The position numbers and the translations under genes were made by a program. Shown here in pieces: positions 8,557-17,914 of a DNA stretch of 64,000 nt; positions within the stretch are counted from its first letter, which is position 1; each line of letters opens with the position of its first letter. Source of the stretch: Rhizobiaceae bacterium (lineage in GTDB: Bacteria; Pseudomonadota; Alphaproteobacteria; Rhizobiales; Rhizobiaceae); the NCBI GenBank assembly GCA_019635775.1, contig JAHBYU010000001.1:930001-994000 (forward strand), read 5' to 3'. The notes beneath the pieces are model-generated. The model worked only from the letters and a program-made list of their open reading frames with translations. It did not search any database and was not told the DNA's origin.

Positions 8557-8916
8557 CTAGAGAGGAGTTCCGCCGAAGGTTTCTGCGATTGCCAGGCCCC
8601 AGACGATCAGCGCCAGCAAGATGGAAATCAGAACCGCGAGCGAACCGCAGTCCTTGGCAAGCTGGATATCGATATCGAACTCGCGGGAAACGGCATCGCA
8701 TGCCGCCTCGATGCCGGTATTCAGGACCTCGACAATCATCAGGAGCAAGATCGAGCCGACGAGGAGCCAATAGCCTCGCCACGTCGTGGAAAGGAACCAC
8801 GCGACGGGCACCGATGCGGCCAGCAGAACAAGCTCTTGCTGGAAGGCCTTTTCCGACGTGGCCAGACGCTTGAAGGCGCGCAACGAATTCTGCCAAGCCT
8901 TGATGAGGCGTTCCAT
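8557..8916 (-). CDS. dgkA: Diacylglycerol kinase
   Basis: A 119-residue integral membrane kinase with three transmembrane helices and an amphipathic N-terminus; it phosphorylates diacylglycerol to phosphatidic acid, recycling lipid released by membrane-derived glucan synthesis. The active-site block EVLNTGIEAACDAVS and the following AKDCGSLAV are the family signature (E. coli has NTAIE and AKDMGSAAV in the same places). Length is typical. It is a single gene between the small lipoprotein and the GFA-family gene, all on the minus strand. Confidence 0.92.
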   Translation of the reverse strand: MERLIKAWQNSLRAFKRLATSEKAFQQELVLLAASVPVAWFLSTTWRGYWLLVGSILLLMIVEVLNTGIEAACDAVSREFDIDIQLAKDCGSLAVLISILLALIVWGLAIAETFGGTPL

Positions 8917-8975
8917 GGAGTCACCGAGAGTATCAAAGAGGAGTGACGCTTACAGGAGAAATCCCGAAAAAGCGA

Positions 8976-9389
8976 TCAATCTCCGGCAACCTTTAGGTCA
9001 GGCGACGAGCGTTCGTATTGGGGTAGGCCGTCGGTGATTTCATAATAGTCACCCTTGTCGGGGACGAATATGTGGGCTTCGCCCCTAAGGTCGCTCGGTG
9101 TGTCAAAAGCGCCCGCCAACACGGATATTTCGCTGGAGTCATTAAGTTTCCAGAACAGAACGGAGCCGCATGTGCTGCAAAAACCGCGCCTTGCGTATTG
9201 CGAAGCCATGTACCAGCTGATTTTTTCGGAGCCGTGGATCGATAGATCCTGATCCGAAACATTGGTGGCCGCATAATAGTGTCCGCTCTGCTTGCGGCAT
9301 TGCGAGCAGTGACAATAAATAACGCCACGCAACGGTCCCGTTGCGGTGAAACGGACAGAGCCGCAAAGACAGGACCCGGAATGTATCAC
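8976..9389 (-). CDS. GFA-family zinc-binding protein
   Basis: A 137-residue protein of the glutathione-dependent formaldehyde-activating (Gfa, formerly DUF636) family. The zinc-binding cysteines are visible: GSCLCGSV at the N-terminus, CHCSQCRK near residue 32 and FCSTCGS near residue 70. The founding member helps form S-hydroxymethylglutathione; most homologues, including small ones like this, have no proven substrate. The fold is compact, cytosolic and without membrane segments. It is divergent from the diguanylate cyclase gene, separated by a 325-base gap. Confidence 0.85.
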   Translation of the reverse strand: MIHSGSCLCGSVRFTATGPLRGVIYCHCSQCRKQSGHYYAATNVSDQDLSIHGSEKISWYMASQYARRGFCSTCGSVLFWKLNDSSEISVLAGAFDTPSDLRGEAHIFVPDKGDYYEITDGLPQYERSSPDLKVAGD

Positions 9390-9714
9390 GATGAAAAATA
9401 CTCCTCACGGTTTCATAAGCCACGGCGGTGACTTGCGAAGAGATAACCTGACCTTCATCCCGGGCAATTGGATGATCCAAAATCAGGCAGCTAGTGGCGC
9501 AGCGATTCCAGACCGAATTGGTGTCGGCGCGAGACAGCGGAATTAAGGAAAATTTAGCGCGACTTTCCCTATAGTCACAACATGCGACGGTGTGCTGGGG
9601 GCGCCGTTGACATTATCGGGCTCGATTTCTGCTTCGTTTGCATTTTGCCGATATCCAAAGCCCTTACCACTGACCGCACCTGTGAGGCTGCGGCAAGATT
9701 TAGGTTGAACGAGA
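9390..9714. other. 325-base intergenic region
   Basis: This gap separates the divergent GFA-family and diguanylate cyclase genes and should hold promoters for both. TTGACA occurs at about 9606 on the plus strand, but no convincing -10 box follows at 17 bases. I find no reading frame with a ribosome site, no hairpin terminator and no RNA gene. Confidence 0.5.
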
Positions 9715-10782
9715 ATGCAGCCTGCAAGTGCTCCGGTTGATCGGGCGACAGATTTGGCGAGTTCGGTTCTCCTTACCATGAAGCAGCTTGGCGTGGTCGC
9801 GCTTCCGCGCAACTACGAGATCTTTTACGAGGCCTTGTCAGGGTCAAATCATGAATTGAGTCTGGAAGTCGTCGGGCTCGGCAAACGTCCCGCGCAGGAT
9901 GAACTTGATCGCATCGGAAGGAAGTTTTTCGGCAGCCACGCCGGAAACGCTGTCGTCGAGCATGCCAGGGAAACCGTTGCTCGGGAGTTGGAGGAGATCG
10001 CCTCGATCCTGCGCAAGGAGCGAAACCACGTCGAGAAATTCGGCCGTGTCCTCGACCAGACGGCTGAGGGGCTAAGCGGGCGGTTGGTCAGCAAGGACCT
10101 GTTGCAGAAGATCGTCGAGGTCATGTCGGTGGCGACATCTTCAACGATCGACCACGGCAGGCAGGTGGCGAACGTGCTGTCGGACAAGTCTAACGAACTG
10201 GAGAGCGTCAAATCCAAGCTTGAGGAGTACAAGCGGCTCGCCAACACCGATCCTCTGACGCAGATGTGGAACAGGCGCGCGTTCGACCGCGAAATCGCCG
10301 ACATCTACAACAGCAATCGTGGAATCCTGTTCAAGGCGTTGATTCTCGCAGATATCGACAGGTTCAAGGAAATCAACGATCGCTTCGGACATCCGGTGGG
10401 CGACAAGGTACTCCAGAGCATCGCGGATATCTTCCGCTCATCAATCCGGGCCGACATGTTTGTCGCCCGCACGGGAGGTGAAGAGTTCGCCTTGATCGTC
10501 GACGGCGCCAGCGAGGAAGCAACTTTCGAGATAGCTGACCGCATTCGGCTCCTGATCGAGCAGACGCCTTTCCTGAATCCGAAGACCAAGGCAAGCTATG
10601 GATCGGTGACCATTTCGATGGGCATCTGCATGGCTTCGGAGGCTGAAAGCCCGGAAGATCTGTACTCCAGATGCGATCGGGCTCTCTATCGATCGAAGGT
10701 TTCAGGCCGTAACCGCGTTACACGGTTCTCCACCCTCTCCGAGCGTGTCGGCAAGAGCTGGATGCTTTACAGCAAAGACTAG
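9715..10782 (+). CDS. Diguanylate cyclase (GGDEF domain)
   Basis: A 355-residue soluble protein. The C-terminal GGDEF domain (about residues 175-340) has the active-site signature GGEEF at 254-258 and the metal-binding block LADIDRFKEIND at about 211-222, so it should make cyclic di-GMP from two GTP. The RxxD product-inhibition site expected five residues before GGEEF is not present (the four residues there are R-A-D-M), so feedback inhibition is probably weak. The first 170 residues are helical, with the pattern GVVALPRNYEIFYEALSG, a non-PAS input region I do not recognise. No transmembrane segment is seen. A bidirectional hairpin follows the gene. Confidence 0.88.
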   Translation: MQPASAPVDRATDLASSVLLTMKQLGVVALPRNYEIFYEALSGSNHELSLEVVGLGKRPAQDELDRIGRKFFGSHAGNAVVEHARETVARELEEIASILRKERNHVEKFGRVLDQTAEGLSGRLVSKDLLQKIVEVMSVATSSTIDHGRQVANVLSDKSNELESVKSKLEEYKRLANTDPLTQMWNRRAFDREIADIYNSNRGILFKALILADIDRFKEINDRFGHPVGDKVLQSIADIFRSSIRADMFVARTGGEEFALIVDGASEEATFEIADRIRLLIEQTPFLNPKTKASYGSVTISMGICMASEAESPEDLYSRCDRALYRSKVSGRNRVTRFSTLSERVGKSWMLYSKD

Positions 10783-10801
10783 TCGCCTGATTTCAGCGGT
10801 C

Positions 10802-10828
10802 GAAAAAATGGCGCCCGAAGGCGCCATT
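10802..10828 (-). terminator. Terminator of the DAHP synthase gene, probably bidirectional
   Basis: AATGGCGCC (10807-10815) and GGCGCCATT (10820-10828) form a 9-bp stem. On the minus strand the loop is TTCG, an extra-stable tetraloop, followed by a run of six T. This ends the minus-strand aro gene and could also stop plus-strand transcription from the diguanylate cyclase gene. Confidence 0.88.
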
Positions 10829-10847
10829 GCTGTTTTGTGGTCTTACC

Positions 10848-12221
10848 TTATTCCGCAGCGACCGTATGGACCTGCGTGGAGCTCTTTTTCAGCAACTCGG
10901 ACACCAGGAAAGCAAGCTCGATAGCCTGCTCCGCGTTGAGGCGCGGGTCGCAATGCGTGTGATAGCGATCCTGCAGCTCGTCATCACGGATGGCTCGCGC
11001 GCCGCCTGTGCATTCGGTCACGTTCTTGCCGGTCATCTCGATGTGGATGCCGCCCGGATGGGTCCCTTCGGCCCTGTGTACCTCGAAGAAGGTCTGGACT
11101 TCCTTCAGGATGCGGTCGAACGGTCGCGTCTTGTAACCAGCCGGCGATGTGACAGTGTTGCCGTGCATCGGATCGGACGACCATACGACCTCGCGTCCTT
11201 CCTTCTTCACGGCACGAACCAGTTTGGGCAGGTGCTCGGCGACCTTGTCGGAGCCAAAGCGCGCGATCAGGGTCAGCCGACCCGGCTCGTTTTCCGGGTT
11301 AAGCGCGTCGATCAATTGAAGCAGACCGTCCGGCGTAAGGGACGGACCGCATTTGAGGCCGAGCGGATTCTTGATGCCACGGCAATATTCGATATGCGCG
11401 TGATCGGGCTGACGAGTCCGGTCGCCGATCCAGATCATGTGGCCTGACGTTGCGTACCAGTCGCCAGAAGTGGAATCGATGCGGGTCAGCGCTTCCTCGT
11501 AGCCGAGGAGCAGCGCCTCGTGGCTGGTGTAGAAATCGGTTTCGCGCAGAGCGTAGTTGGATTCCGAGGTGATGCCGACGGCTTTCATGAAGTCCATCGT
11601 CTCGGAAATGCGGCTTGCCAACGCCTCATAGCGCTCGGACTGAGGGCTGTCTGCAACGAAGCCGAGCATCCACTTGTGCACGTTCTCGAGGCTGGCATAA
11701 CCACCCTGAGCGAAGGCGCGCAGCAGGTTCAGCGTGGCGGCCGACTGCCTGTAGGCCATTTCCTGCCGCGCGGGGTCTGGCACACGTGACTTTTCGTCGA
11801 ACTCGATGCCGTTGATGATGTCGCCGCGATAGGACGGCAAGGTCACGCCATTCTTCGTCTCGCTGTCGGACGATCGCGGCTTGGCGAACTGCCCGGCCAC
11901 TCGACCGACTTTCACTACCGGTTGTGCGCCAGCGTACGTCAGCACGACGGCCATCTGGAGGAAAACGCGGAAGAAGTCGCGGATGTTGTCCGCTCCATGT
12001 TCAGCGAAGCTTTCCGCGCAATCTCCGCCCTGAAGCAGAAACGCGTTGCCCGCGGCGACCTGGGCGAGCTGCTTCTTCAGCTTGCGCGCCTCGCCTGCAA
12101 AAACGAGTGGCGGAAAGGTAGCGAGCCTCGCCTCGACATCCTTCAGCGCTGCGGCGTCCGGATAAGCCGGGACCTGCTGGATGGGCATTGCTCTCCAAGA
12201 ATTCGGCGACCACTTCGTCAT
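10848..12221 (-). CDS. aroG: 3-deoxy-7-phosphoheptulonate synthase, class II
   Basis: Class II DAHP synthase, the first step of the shikimate pathway: it condenses phosphoenolpyruvate and erythrose-4-phosphate. It is the plant/Mycobacterium/rhizobial type, unrelated in sequence to E. coli AroFGH. Signatures include [24 protein letters not shown], the central [18 protein letters not shown] region and [11 protein letters not shown] place the start at the ATG at 12221 ([10 protein letters not shown], typical for the family; 457 residues); an in-frame ATG at 12254 would add 11 residues. Symbol usage varies (aroF, aroG or aroH). It is monocistronic with its own terminator. Confidence 0.93.
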   Translation of the reverse strand: MTKWSPNSWRAMPIQQVPAYPDAAALKDVEARLATFPPLVFAGEARKLKKQLAQVAAGNAFLLQGGDCAESFAEHGADNIRDFFRVFLQMAVVLTYAGAQPVVKVGRVAGQFAKPRSSDSETKNGVTLPSYRGDIINGIEFDEKSRVPDPARQEMAYRQSAATLNLLRAFAQGGYASLENVHKWMLGFVADSPQSERYEALASRISETMDFMKAVGITSESNYALRETDFYTSHEALLLGYEEALTRIDSTSGDWYATSGHMIWIGDRTRQPDHAHIEYCRGIKNPLGLKCGPSLTPDGLLQLIDALNPENEPGRLTLIARFGSDKVAEHLPKLVRAVKKEGREVVWSSDPMHGNTVTSPAGYKTRPFDRILKEVQTFFEVHRAEGTHPGGIHIEMTGKNVTECTGGARAIRDDELQDRYHTHCDPRLNAEQAIELAFLVSELLKKSSTQVHTVAAE

Positions 12222-12561
12222 CGTTTTGGTTCCAGTACTTGCCGGGGTCTTCATGATCCGGCTTCCATCGCTCTCCCGATATGGGGACCGCGGCTCCTAA
12301 CATAAAGTCGGATTGCTATTCTAGCCTGCTTTCCAAAGGAAATCGAATGGCAAGAGCGTAGCGTTCGCTCTCAACCTCGTGATTGACGTTGAACCGACCC
12401 ACCACTGAGAAAGGCTTGATTAACCTTATCTGGATACCAGTCGTTTACGGTATATGCGGCCTAACGGCCACTCGCCAATCGCCCTGGGTGCAGAGGAAAA
12501 TGGGAGAGGCTTCGCAGTGACTGCGATTGTGGGAAGGGATGGAAGGCGTCTCAGACACGCC
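12222..12561. other. 340-base divergent promoter region
   Basis: This gap lies between the divergent aroG and amidase genes. It is more AT-rich around 12300-12450 than its flanks and should hold both promoters, but I cannot place -35/-10 boxes with confidence. If either longer start is used (aroG 12254, amidase 12454), the gap shrinks. No RNA gene or terminator is seen. Confidence 0.5.
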
Positions 12562-13755
12562 ATGAGCGTCCGGATTTTCCTCTTTCTGGCCGGTGCGTTT
12601 CTTCTTTTTCCGTCTACCCTGGCACTGGCCCTGGAAGCCCACGGATACAAGATGGCCGGCGATGCGACCCGTACCCGCATCGTCGTGAACTTCGACCGCG
12701 AGCCGGAACCCAGATGGTTTTTGCTGCGGGCGCCCTACCGACTTGTCATTGACCTTCCGACCACAAAATTTGCCATAGATCCAAAGGCTTTGGAGGCAAC
12801 GGGCCTCGTCTCGCATGTCCGATATGGCCAACTCAACGACAAGGCGTCGCGCCTGATGCTTGAGGCAAAGGGGCCGTTCACGATTGAGCGGCTGGAGATA
12901 CTGCCGAACGAAGGCGGGGCTGGGTATCGTCTTGTAGTCGATCTTGAAGCTTCGTCCCAGAAGGCTTTCAACGCCGCCCTGGCTGAGCAGTCGGCAATAA
13001 CCGGATCTACCCAGACAACGCCCAAGGATGAGCGCCTGGGGCTCCGGACAGGGCGCGAGGGCCAGCGCTTTACCATCGTCATCGATCCTGGACATGGCGG
13101 GATAGATGGTGGTGCAGCGGGCCCGAGCGGCGTAGCCGAAAAGGATATCACTCTCACTTTTGCCAATGAATTGCGTGACAAACTTCTTGCGGACGGGCGC
13201 TACACCGTCTTCATGACACGCGAGAAAGACGAGTTTCTTCGCCTGGACGAGCGGGTAAGGATCGCCCGCGAGCACGATGCCGACCTGTTTATCTCAATCC
13301 ATGCCGACACGATCCGGCTGAAGCGGGTGAGGGGAGCGACAGTCTATACGGTGTCGGAAAAGGCTTCCGATGCCGATGCGCAGGCTCTCGCGGACCGTGA
13401 AAACCTCTCCGATCAATTGTCCGGCATCGCCATCGAGGAAGAAAACCACGAAGTCGCGGATATCCTTGTCGATCTTATCAAGCGGGAAACGCACAGTTTT
13501 TCGGTCCGGTTCGCTCGCACTCTGGTGGGTGAGCTGTCGCCGACCATCGGCCTGATAAACAATCCTCACCGGTTCGCGGGCTTCAAGGTACTCAAGGCGC
13601 CTGATGTCCCGTCAGTGTTGCTCGAACTCGGCTATCTGTCCAATGCCAAGGACGAGGAACAGCTAAAGAGCGCGGAATGGCGTGAAAAGGCTGCGGGCAG
13701 CATATCCAAGGCGATCGAGATGTTCGCCACCTCCACGGGCAATGCGGGCGGATGA
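12562..13755 (+). CDS. amiC: N-acetylmuramoyl-L-alanine amidase with AMIN domain
   Basis: A periplasmic zinc amidase that cuts the bond between MurNAc and the stem peptide, used in daughter-cell separation. The start at 12562 gives a signal peptide directly (cleavage near ALALA); an in-frame ATG at 12454 would add 36 non-signal residues. An AMIN targeting domain spans about residues 30-130. The Amidase_3 domain spans about 170-390 with zinc ligands in DPGHGGIDGGA (His), EKDITL (Glu) and FISIHADT (His), and catalytic Glu in LLELGYLSN. Length is 397 residues. It is followed by PBP1a, 214 bases downstream, an arrangement that pairs peptidoglycan cleavage with synthesis. The symbol is by similarity. 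Confidence 0.9.
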   Translation: MSVRIFLFLAGAFLLFPSTLALALEAHGYKMAGDATRTRIVVNFDREPEPRWFLLRAPYRLVIDLPTTKFAIDPKALEATGLVSHVRYGQLNDKASRLMLEAKGPFTIERLEILPNEGGAGYRLVVDLEASSQKAFNAALAEQSAITGSTQTTPKDERLGLRTGREGQRFTIVIDPGHGGIDGGAAGPSGVAEKDITLTFANELRDKLLADGRYTVFMTREKDEFLRLDERVRIAREHDADLFISIHADTIRLKRVRGATVYTVSEKASDADAQALADRENLSDQLSGIAIEEENHEVADILVDLIKRETHSFSVRFARTLVGELSPTIGLINNPHRFAGFKVLKAPDVPSVLLELGYLSNAKDEEQLKSAEWREKAAGSISKAIEMFATSTGNAGG

Positions 13756-13969
13756 GGTCGTCCGCGCGCTCGGGTTTCAGGCTGTCGAGTGGCGCATCGA
13801 CCACAAATATCGTAATAATTTCCCAGAACGAGACATGTAGCGTCCGCCTGCCGCAATTTGCACACATCGCCGGATCAAGGCTTGGCCAATTCGGAATGGA
13901 CCGTTCCCGGCGTTTTGTGCATGCCAGCGCTGTTGTGCGGAGGGCCTCCGATCTGGCATTGGAGCGGGT

Positions 13970-16402
13970 ATGATTCGACTGATAGGCTATTTTTTCGGCA
14001 TAGGTACCGCGCTTGCTCTGCTTGTTGCAGCGGGCGTGTGGGTCGTCGTCGGCGGCATTACCAAGGATCTTCCTGACTACGAGGTTCTGTCGAAATACGA
14101 GCCTCCGGTGACGACGCGCGTGCACGCGTCCGACGGGGCGTTGATGGGTGAATTTGCGCGCCAGCGAAGGCTTTATCTCCCGATCCAGGCGGTACCTGAT
14201 CGGGTCAAGGCCGCTTTCCTCTCCGCCGAGGACAAGAATTTCTACAAGCATCCCGGCATTGATGTCGCCGGCCTCTTCAGGGCGGTCGTGAACAACCTGC
14301 AGACCGGCGGACGGCAGGGTGCGTCCACCATCACCCAACAGGTCGCCAAGAACTTTCTGCTGAGCAAGGACCAGACCTACGAACGCAAGATCAAGGAAGC
14401 GATCCTGTCCTTCAGGATCGAGCAGGCGTTCTCCAAGGACCGAATCCTGGAACTGTATCTGAACGAAATCTTCTTTGGCTTGAACGCTTATGGCGTGGCA
14501 GGCGCGGCGTTGACCTATTTCGACAAGTCGGTCAACGAGTTGACGGTTTCGGAAGCCGCCTATCTTGCGGCCTTGCCCAAGGGGCCCTCGAACTACCATC
14601 CGTTCCGGCACACCGAGCGCGCCATCGAGCGGCGCAACTGGGTCATCCAGCAGATGATCGACAATGGCTACGTCTCGCGCGAAGAGGGCGAAAAGGCGAA
14701 GGCCGAGCCGCTCGGCGTGAAGCCCCGTCGATCCGGTAACTACCTGTTCGCCGGCGAATACTTCACCGAGGAGGTGCGGCGCGAGATCATCTCTCGATAT
14801 GGCGAGAACGCGCTCTATGAAGGCGGCCTTTCCGTCCGGACCACGCTCGACCCGCACCTCCAGCTCATCGCTCGCAAGGCGATGCAGAACGGCCTGATCA
14901 AGTACGACACTCTGCGCGGCTATCGTGGTCCCGTGAAGCAGATTGATTTGGGTGACGACTGGGGCGTGGCGCTCGGCGAGGTCAAGGGATTGGACGACAT
15001 CCCGGAATGGCGCCTTGCAGTAGTGCTCGAAAGCTCGGCGGAAGGCCTGAAGATTGGCGTGCAGCCCAAGCGCGAGGTTTCTGGCGCGCTGTCGACTGAT
15101 CGGGAGACAGGAACGGTGTCAGCCGAAGACATGAGCTTCGCCATGCGGCATTTCGTGAATGGCGAGCGCGTCCGCGCGAAGTCACCGGCCGATGTCCTCA
15201 AGCCGGGGGATGTCGTCTACGTCGAGCCGAAGGGTGGCGACGCCTACGAGTTGCGGCAGGTTCCTGCGGTTTCCGGCGGCATGGTAGCGATGGACCCGCA
15301 CACGGGCCGCGTTCTGGCAATGGTGGGCGGTTTCTCATTCGCGCAGTCGGAGTTCAACCGCGCGACCCAGGCGATGAGACAGCCGGGCTCGTCGTTCAAA
15401 CCAATCGTCTACGCCGCGGCGTTGGACAACGGTTATACGCCTGCTTCGGTCATCATGGATGGTCCCATCACGATCACCTCGGGCAACACCACATGGTCGC
15501 CGAAGAACTACGATGGCAAGCCGGCAGGTCCTTCGACGCTGCGCGCAGGCATCGAGCGTTCGCGTAACCTGATGACGGTTCGGCTCGCCCACGACATGGG
15601 CATGAAGATCGTCGCCGAATATGCCGAACGATTTGGTGTCTACGATCGCCTGGCGCCTTATCTGCCCATGGCGCTCGGCTCAGGCGAAACGACCGTCATG
15701 CGAATGGTCTCGGCCTATTCGGTGATGGCCAATGGGGGCCGGCAGATCAAGCCGTCGATGATCGACCGCATACAGGATCGTTACGGCAAGACCGTTTACA
15801 AGCACGACGAGCGCGGTTGCGAGGGTTGCGTCGCGACGGAGTGGAACAACCAGTCCGAGCCTGAACTGATCGACAATGCGGACCAAGTGCTCGATCCCAT
15901 GACCGCTTATCAGATCACCTCGATGATGGAAGGCGTCGTCCAGCGCGGTACCGCAACCACCCTGCAGGAGCTCGGCCGGCCGATCGCCGGCAAGACAGGT
16001 ACGACCAATGATGAAAAGGACGCGTGGTTCATCGGCTTTACGCCGAACCTTGTCGTTGGTCTCTATGTAGGCTTCGACCAGCCGCGGACACTCGGTAAGG
16101 GAACTACGGGCGGTGGGTTAGCCGCTCCGATTTTCAAGGAGTTCATGGCTGAAGCGCTGAAGGATACGCCGCCGACCGAGTTTCAGGTTCCCGAAGGCAT
16201 GACGCTGATTGCCATCAATCGCAAGACTGGAATGCGCGCAAGCGAGGGCGAGGCAGGCACGATCATGGAGGCGTTCAAGCCTGGCACGGGCCCGGCCGAC
16301 AGCTACTGGGTCATCGGCATGGATTCCGGCGGTGCGGTCGGCGAGGAGCTGTCTCCATCGGCAAACAGGGCGATTCAGACCGGCGGCGGTGGGCTTTACT
16401 GA
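13970..16402 (+). CDS. mrcA: Penicillin-binding protein 1A (bifunctional)
   Basis: An 810-residue class A PBP that polymerises glycan strands and cross-links peptides. There is one N-terminal membrane helix (residues 4-27). The GT51 glycosyltransferase domain has SAEDKNFYKHPGID (catalytic Glu), GASTITQQVAKN, RKIKEAILSFRIEQ and NEIFFGLNAYG. An OB-like insert (about 330-425) precedes the transpeptidase domain with SxxK in PGSSFKP, SxN in RSRNL and KTG in AGKTGTT. Length is typical of PBP1a. In polar-growing rhizobia PBP1a is the main elongation synthase, which fits the GPR-like protein further along this window. Confidence 0.95.
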   Translation: MIRLIGYFFGIGTALALLVAAGVWVVVGGITKDLPDYEVLSKYEPPVTTRVHASDGALMGEFARQRRLYLPIQAVPDRVKAAFLSAEDKNFYKHPGIDVAGLFRAVVNNLQTGGRQGASTITQQVAKNFLLSKDQTYERKIKEAILSFRIEQAFSKDRILELYLNEIFFGLNAYGVAGAALTYFDKSVNELTVSEAAYLAALPKGPSNYHPFRHTERAIERRNWVIQQMIDNGYVSREEGEKAKAEPLGVKPRRSGNYLFAGEYFTEEVRREIISRYGENALYEGGLSVRTTLDPHLQLIARKAMQNGLIKYDTLRGYRGPVKQIDLGDDWGVALGEVKGLDDIPEWRLAVVLESSAEGLKIGVQPKREVSGALSTDRETGTVSAEDMSFAMRHFVNGERVRAKSPADVLKPGDVVYVEPKGGDAYELRQVPAVSGGMVAMDPHTGRVLAMVGGFSFAQSEFNRATQAMRQPGSSFKPIVYAAALDNGYTPASVIMDGPITITSGNTTWSPKNYDGKPAGPSTLRAGIERSRNLMTVRLAHDMGMKIVAEYAERFGVYDRLAPYLPMALGSGETTVMRMVSAYSVMANGGRQIKPSMIDRIQDRYGKTVYKHDERGCEGCVATEWNNQSEPELIDNADQVLDPMTAYQITSMMEGVVQRGTATTLQELGRPIAGKTGTTNDEKDAWFIGFTPNLVVGLYVGFDQPRTLGKGTTGGGLAAPIFKEFMAEALKDTPPTEFQVPEGMTLIAINRKTGMRASEGEAGTIMEAFKPGTGPADSYWVIGMDSGGAVGEELSPSANRAIQTGGGGLY

Positions 16403-16584
16403 TGCGGACGCCCTCCATCCGCGAGCTGGCGTAAAGCGGATCTGACGCGGTTCGGGCCATTTCTGGCCTGAGCCTCGCGTTCAGCCCATTTCTCGGTTTC
16501 GCCGCTTTACAGCCTCATCCCTCCTCCCTATGTTCCGCGCCGACTCGTTACCCCATTCCCTCCAAGAGGAAGTTGGCTGCAGCC

Positions 16585-17716
16585 ATGCGCGCTGAAACAG
16601 AAAAGCTCGTCGATGAAATCAGGCAGGCCATAAGCCTGCTGAGGAGGCATCTTTGACTGGGATCAGGCGCTGAAGCGACTTGATTACCTGAACATGCGCG
16701 CGGAAGATTCCTCCCTCTGGAACGACGCGCAGGAAGCTCAGAAACTGATGCGGGAGCGTCAGATGCTGGAAGACGGCGTAAGCGCCGTCCGTGGCGTCTC
16801 GCAGGCGCTTGAGGACAACATCGGCCTGATCGAGCTCGGTGAGGAAGAAGGCGACAGCGGCGTTGTCGAAGAGGCTGAGGCCGCCCTTCGGTCGCTTGGG
16901 GGCGAAGTGAAGGCCCGACAGGTAGAGTCGATGCTTTCCGGCGAGGCGGACTCGAACGACACCTATCTTGAAATCCACGCCGGCGCAGGTGGCACAGAGA
17001 GCCAGGATTGGGCGTCGATGCTTCTGCGTATGTACACGCGCTGGGCAGAGCGCAAGCGCTTCAAGGTCGAGGTGCTTGAGGTGCATGACGGGGAAGAGGC
17101 AGGGATCAAGTCCGCAACCGTGCTCATCAAGGGCCACAATGGCTATGGCTGGCTGAAAACCGAATCCGGCGTTCACCGGCTTGTCCGTATCTCGCCCTAC
17201 GACAGCAATGCGCGGCGGCACACCTCTTTCGCCAGTGTATGGGTTTATCCGGTCATCGATGACTCCATCGAAATCGTGATCCCGGAGTCGGAGGTTCGCA
17301 TAGACACCTATCGATCCTCGGGAGCGGGCGGACAGCACGTCAATACGACCGACTCGGCGGTCCGCATCACCCACATACCGACCGGGATAGCCGTCGCGTG
17401 TCAGGCGGAACGGTCGCAGCACAAGAACCGAGCAAAGGCTTGGGAGATGTTGCGCTCACGTCTCTACGAAGAGGAACTCAAGAAGCGAGAGGCTGCGGCC
17501 AGCGCTACGGAGTCCGCCAAGTCGGACATCGGATGGGGGCATCAGATACGGTCCTATGTCCTTCAGCCGTATCAGCTTGTGAAGGATTTGCGGACAGGGC
17601 TGGAGAATACGAGCCCTTCCGACGTGCTTGACGGAGACCTCGATGAATTCATGGAGGCTTCCCTCTCGCAGCGCATCGAAGGCGGGGTTGGGCAGCCGAT
17701 TTCCGACATCGACTGA
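16585..17716 (+). CDS. prfB: Peptide chain release factor 2, with programmed +1 frameshift
   Basis: RF2 ends translation at UAA and UGA. The gene starts at ATG 16585; after 23 codons the frame meets an in-frame TGA (16654-16656). A +1 shift, skipping T16654, continues the protein to 17716, giving 376 residues, the usual size. The shift site CTTTGAC and an upstream AGGAGG at 16642-16647 match the classic RF2 autoregulatory element. Downstream are the peptidyl-hydrolysis motif GGQ ([10 protein letters not shown]) and the recognition tripeptide region, here SPY where E. coli has SPF. Without the shift, a start at 16694 would lose the first third of the coiled-coil domain. It is followed by the OmpA-type lipoprotein gene. 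Confidence 0.96.
16641..16657 (+). promoter_or_regulatory. prfB programmed frameshift site
   Basis: GAGGAGGCATCTTTGAC holds a Shine-Dalgarno-like AGGAGG three bases before the slippery CTT, then the UGA stop with C as the next base. When RF2 is scarce, the ribosome pauses at UGA, pairs with AGGAGG and slips +1, raising RF2 synthesis. The spacing agrees with the E. coli element. Confidence 0.95.
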
Positions 17717-17914
17717 TGGTTGGCGGCACCAGACTTGTTCGTTCTGCCGCGTGGACGTCAAACTGGCGATCCGGCATCGCGCCGCAAGAAGGTTGCTGGT
17801 AGCCGGAGTTCATCGCTTTCGACCGCGGCAGCGGTCGGCTTTTTGCCTCATTTCGTGTTACAACAAAAACACGGCGAGCGGAGGGTTTCGCTGCAAGTTG
17901 GAAGGGGACACCGG

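Noticed and set aside
13592-14857. 421-codon minus-strand frame across the amidase and PBP1a genes
   Set aside because: It is antisense to two well-defined genes whose catalytic motifs are intact; composition is that of a shadow frame.
16694-17716. prfB starting at 16694 as an ordinary gene
   Set aside because: The in-frame upstream segment, TGA and slippery site show that the real start is 16585 with a programmed frameshift.
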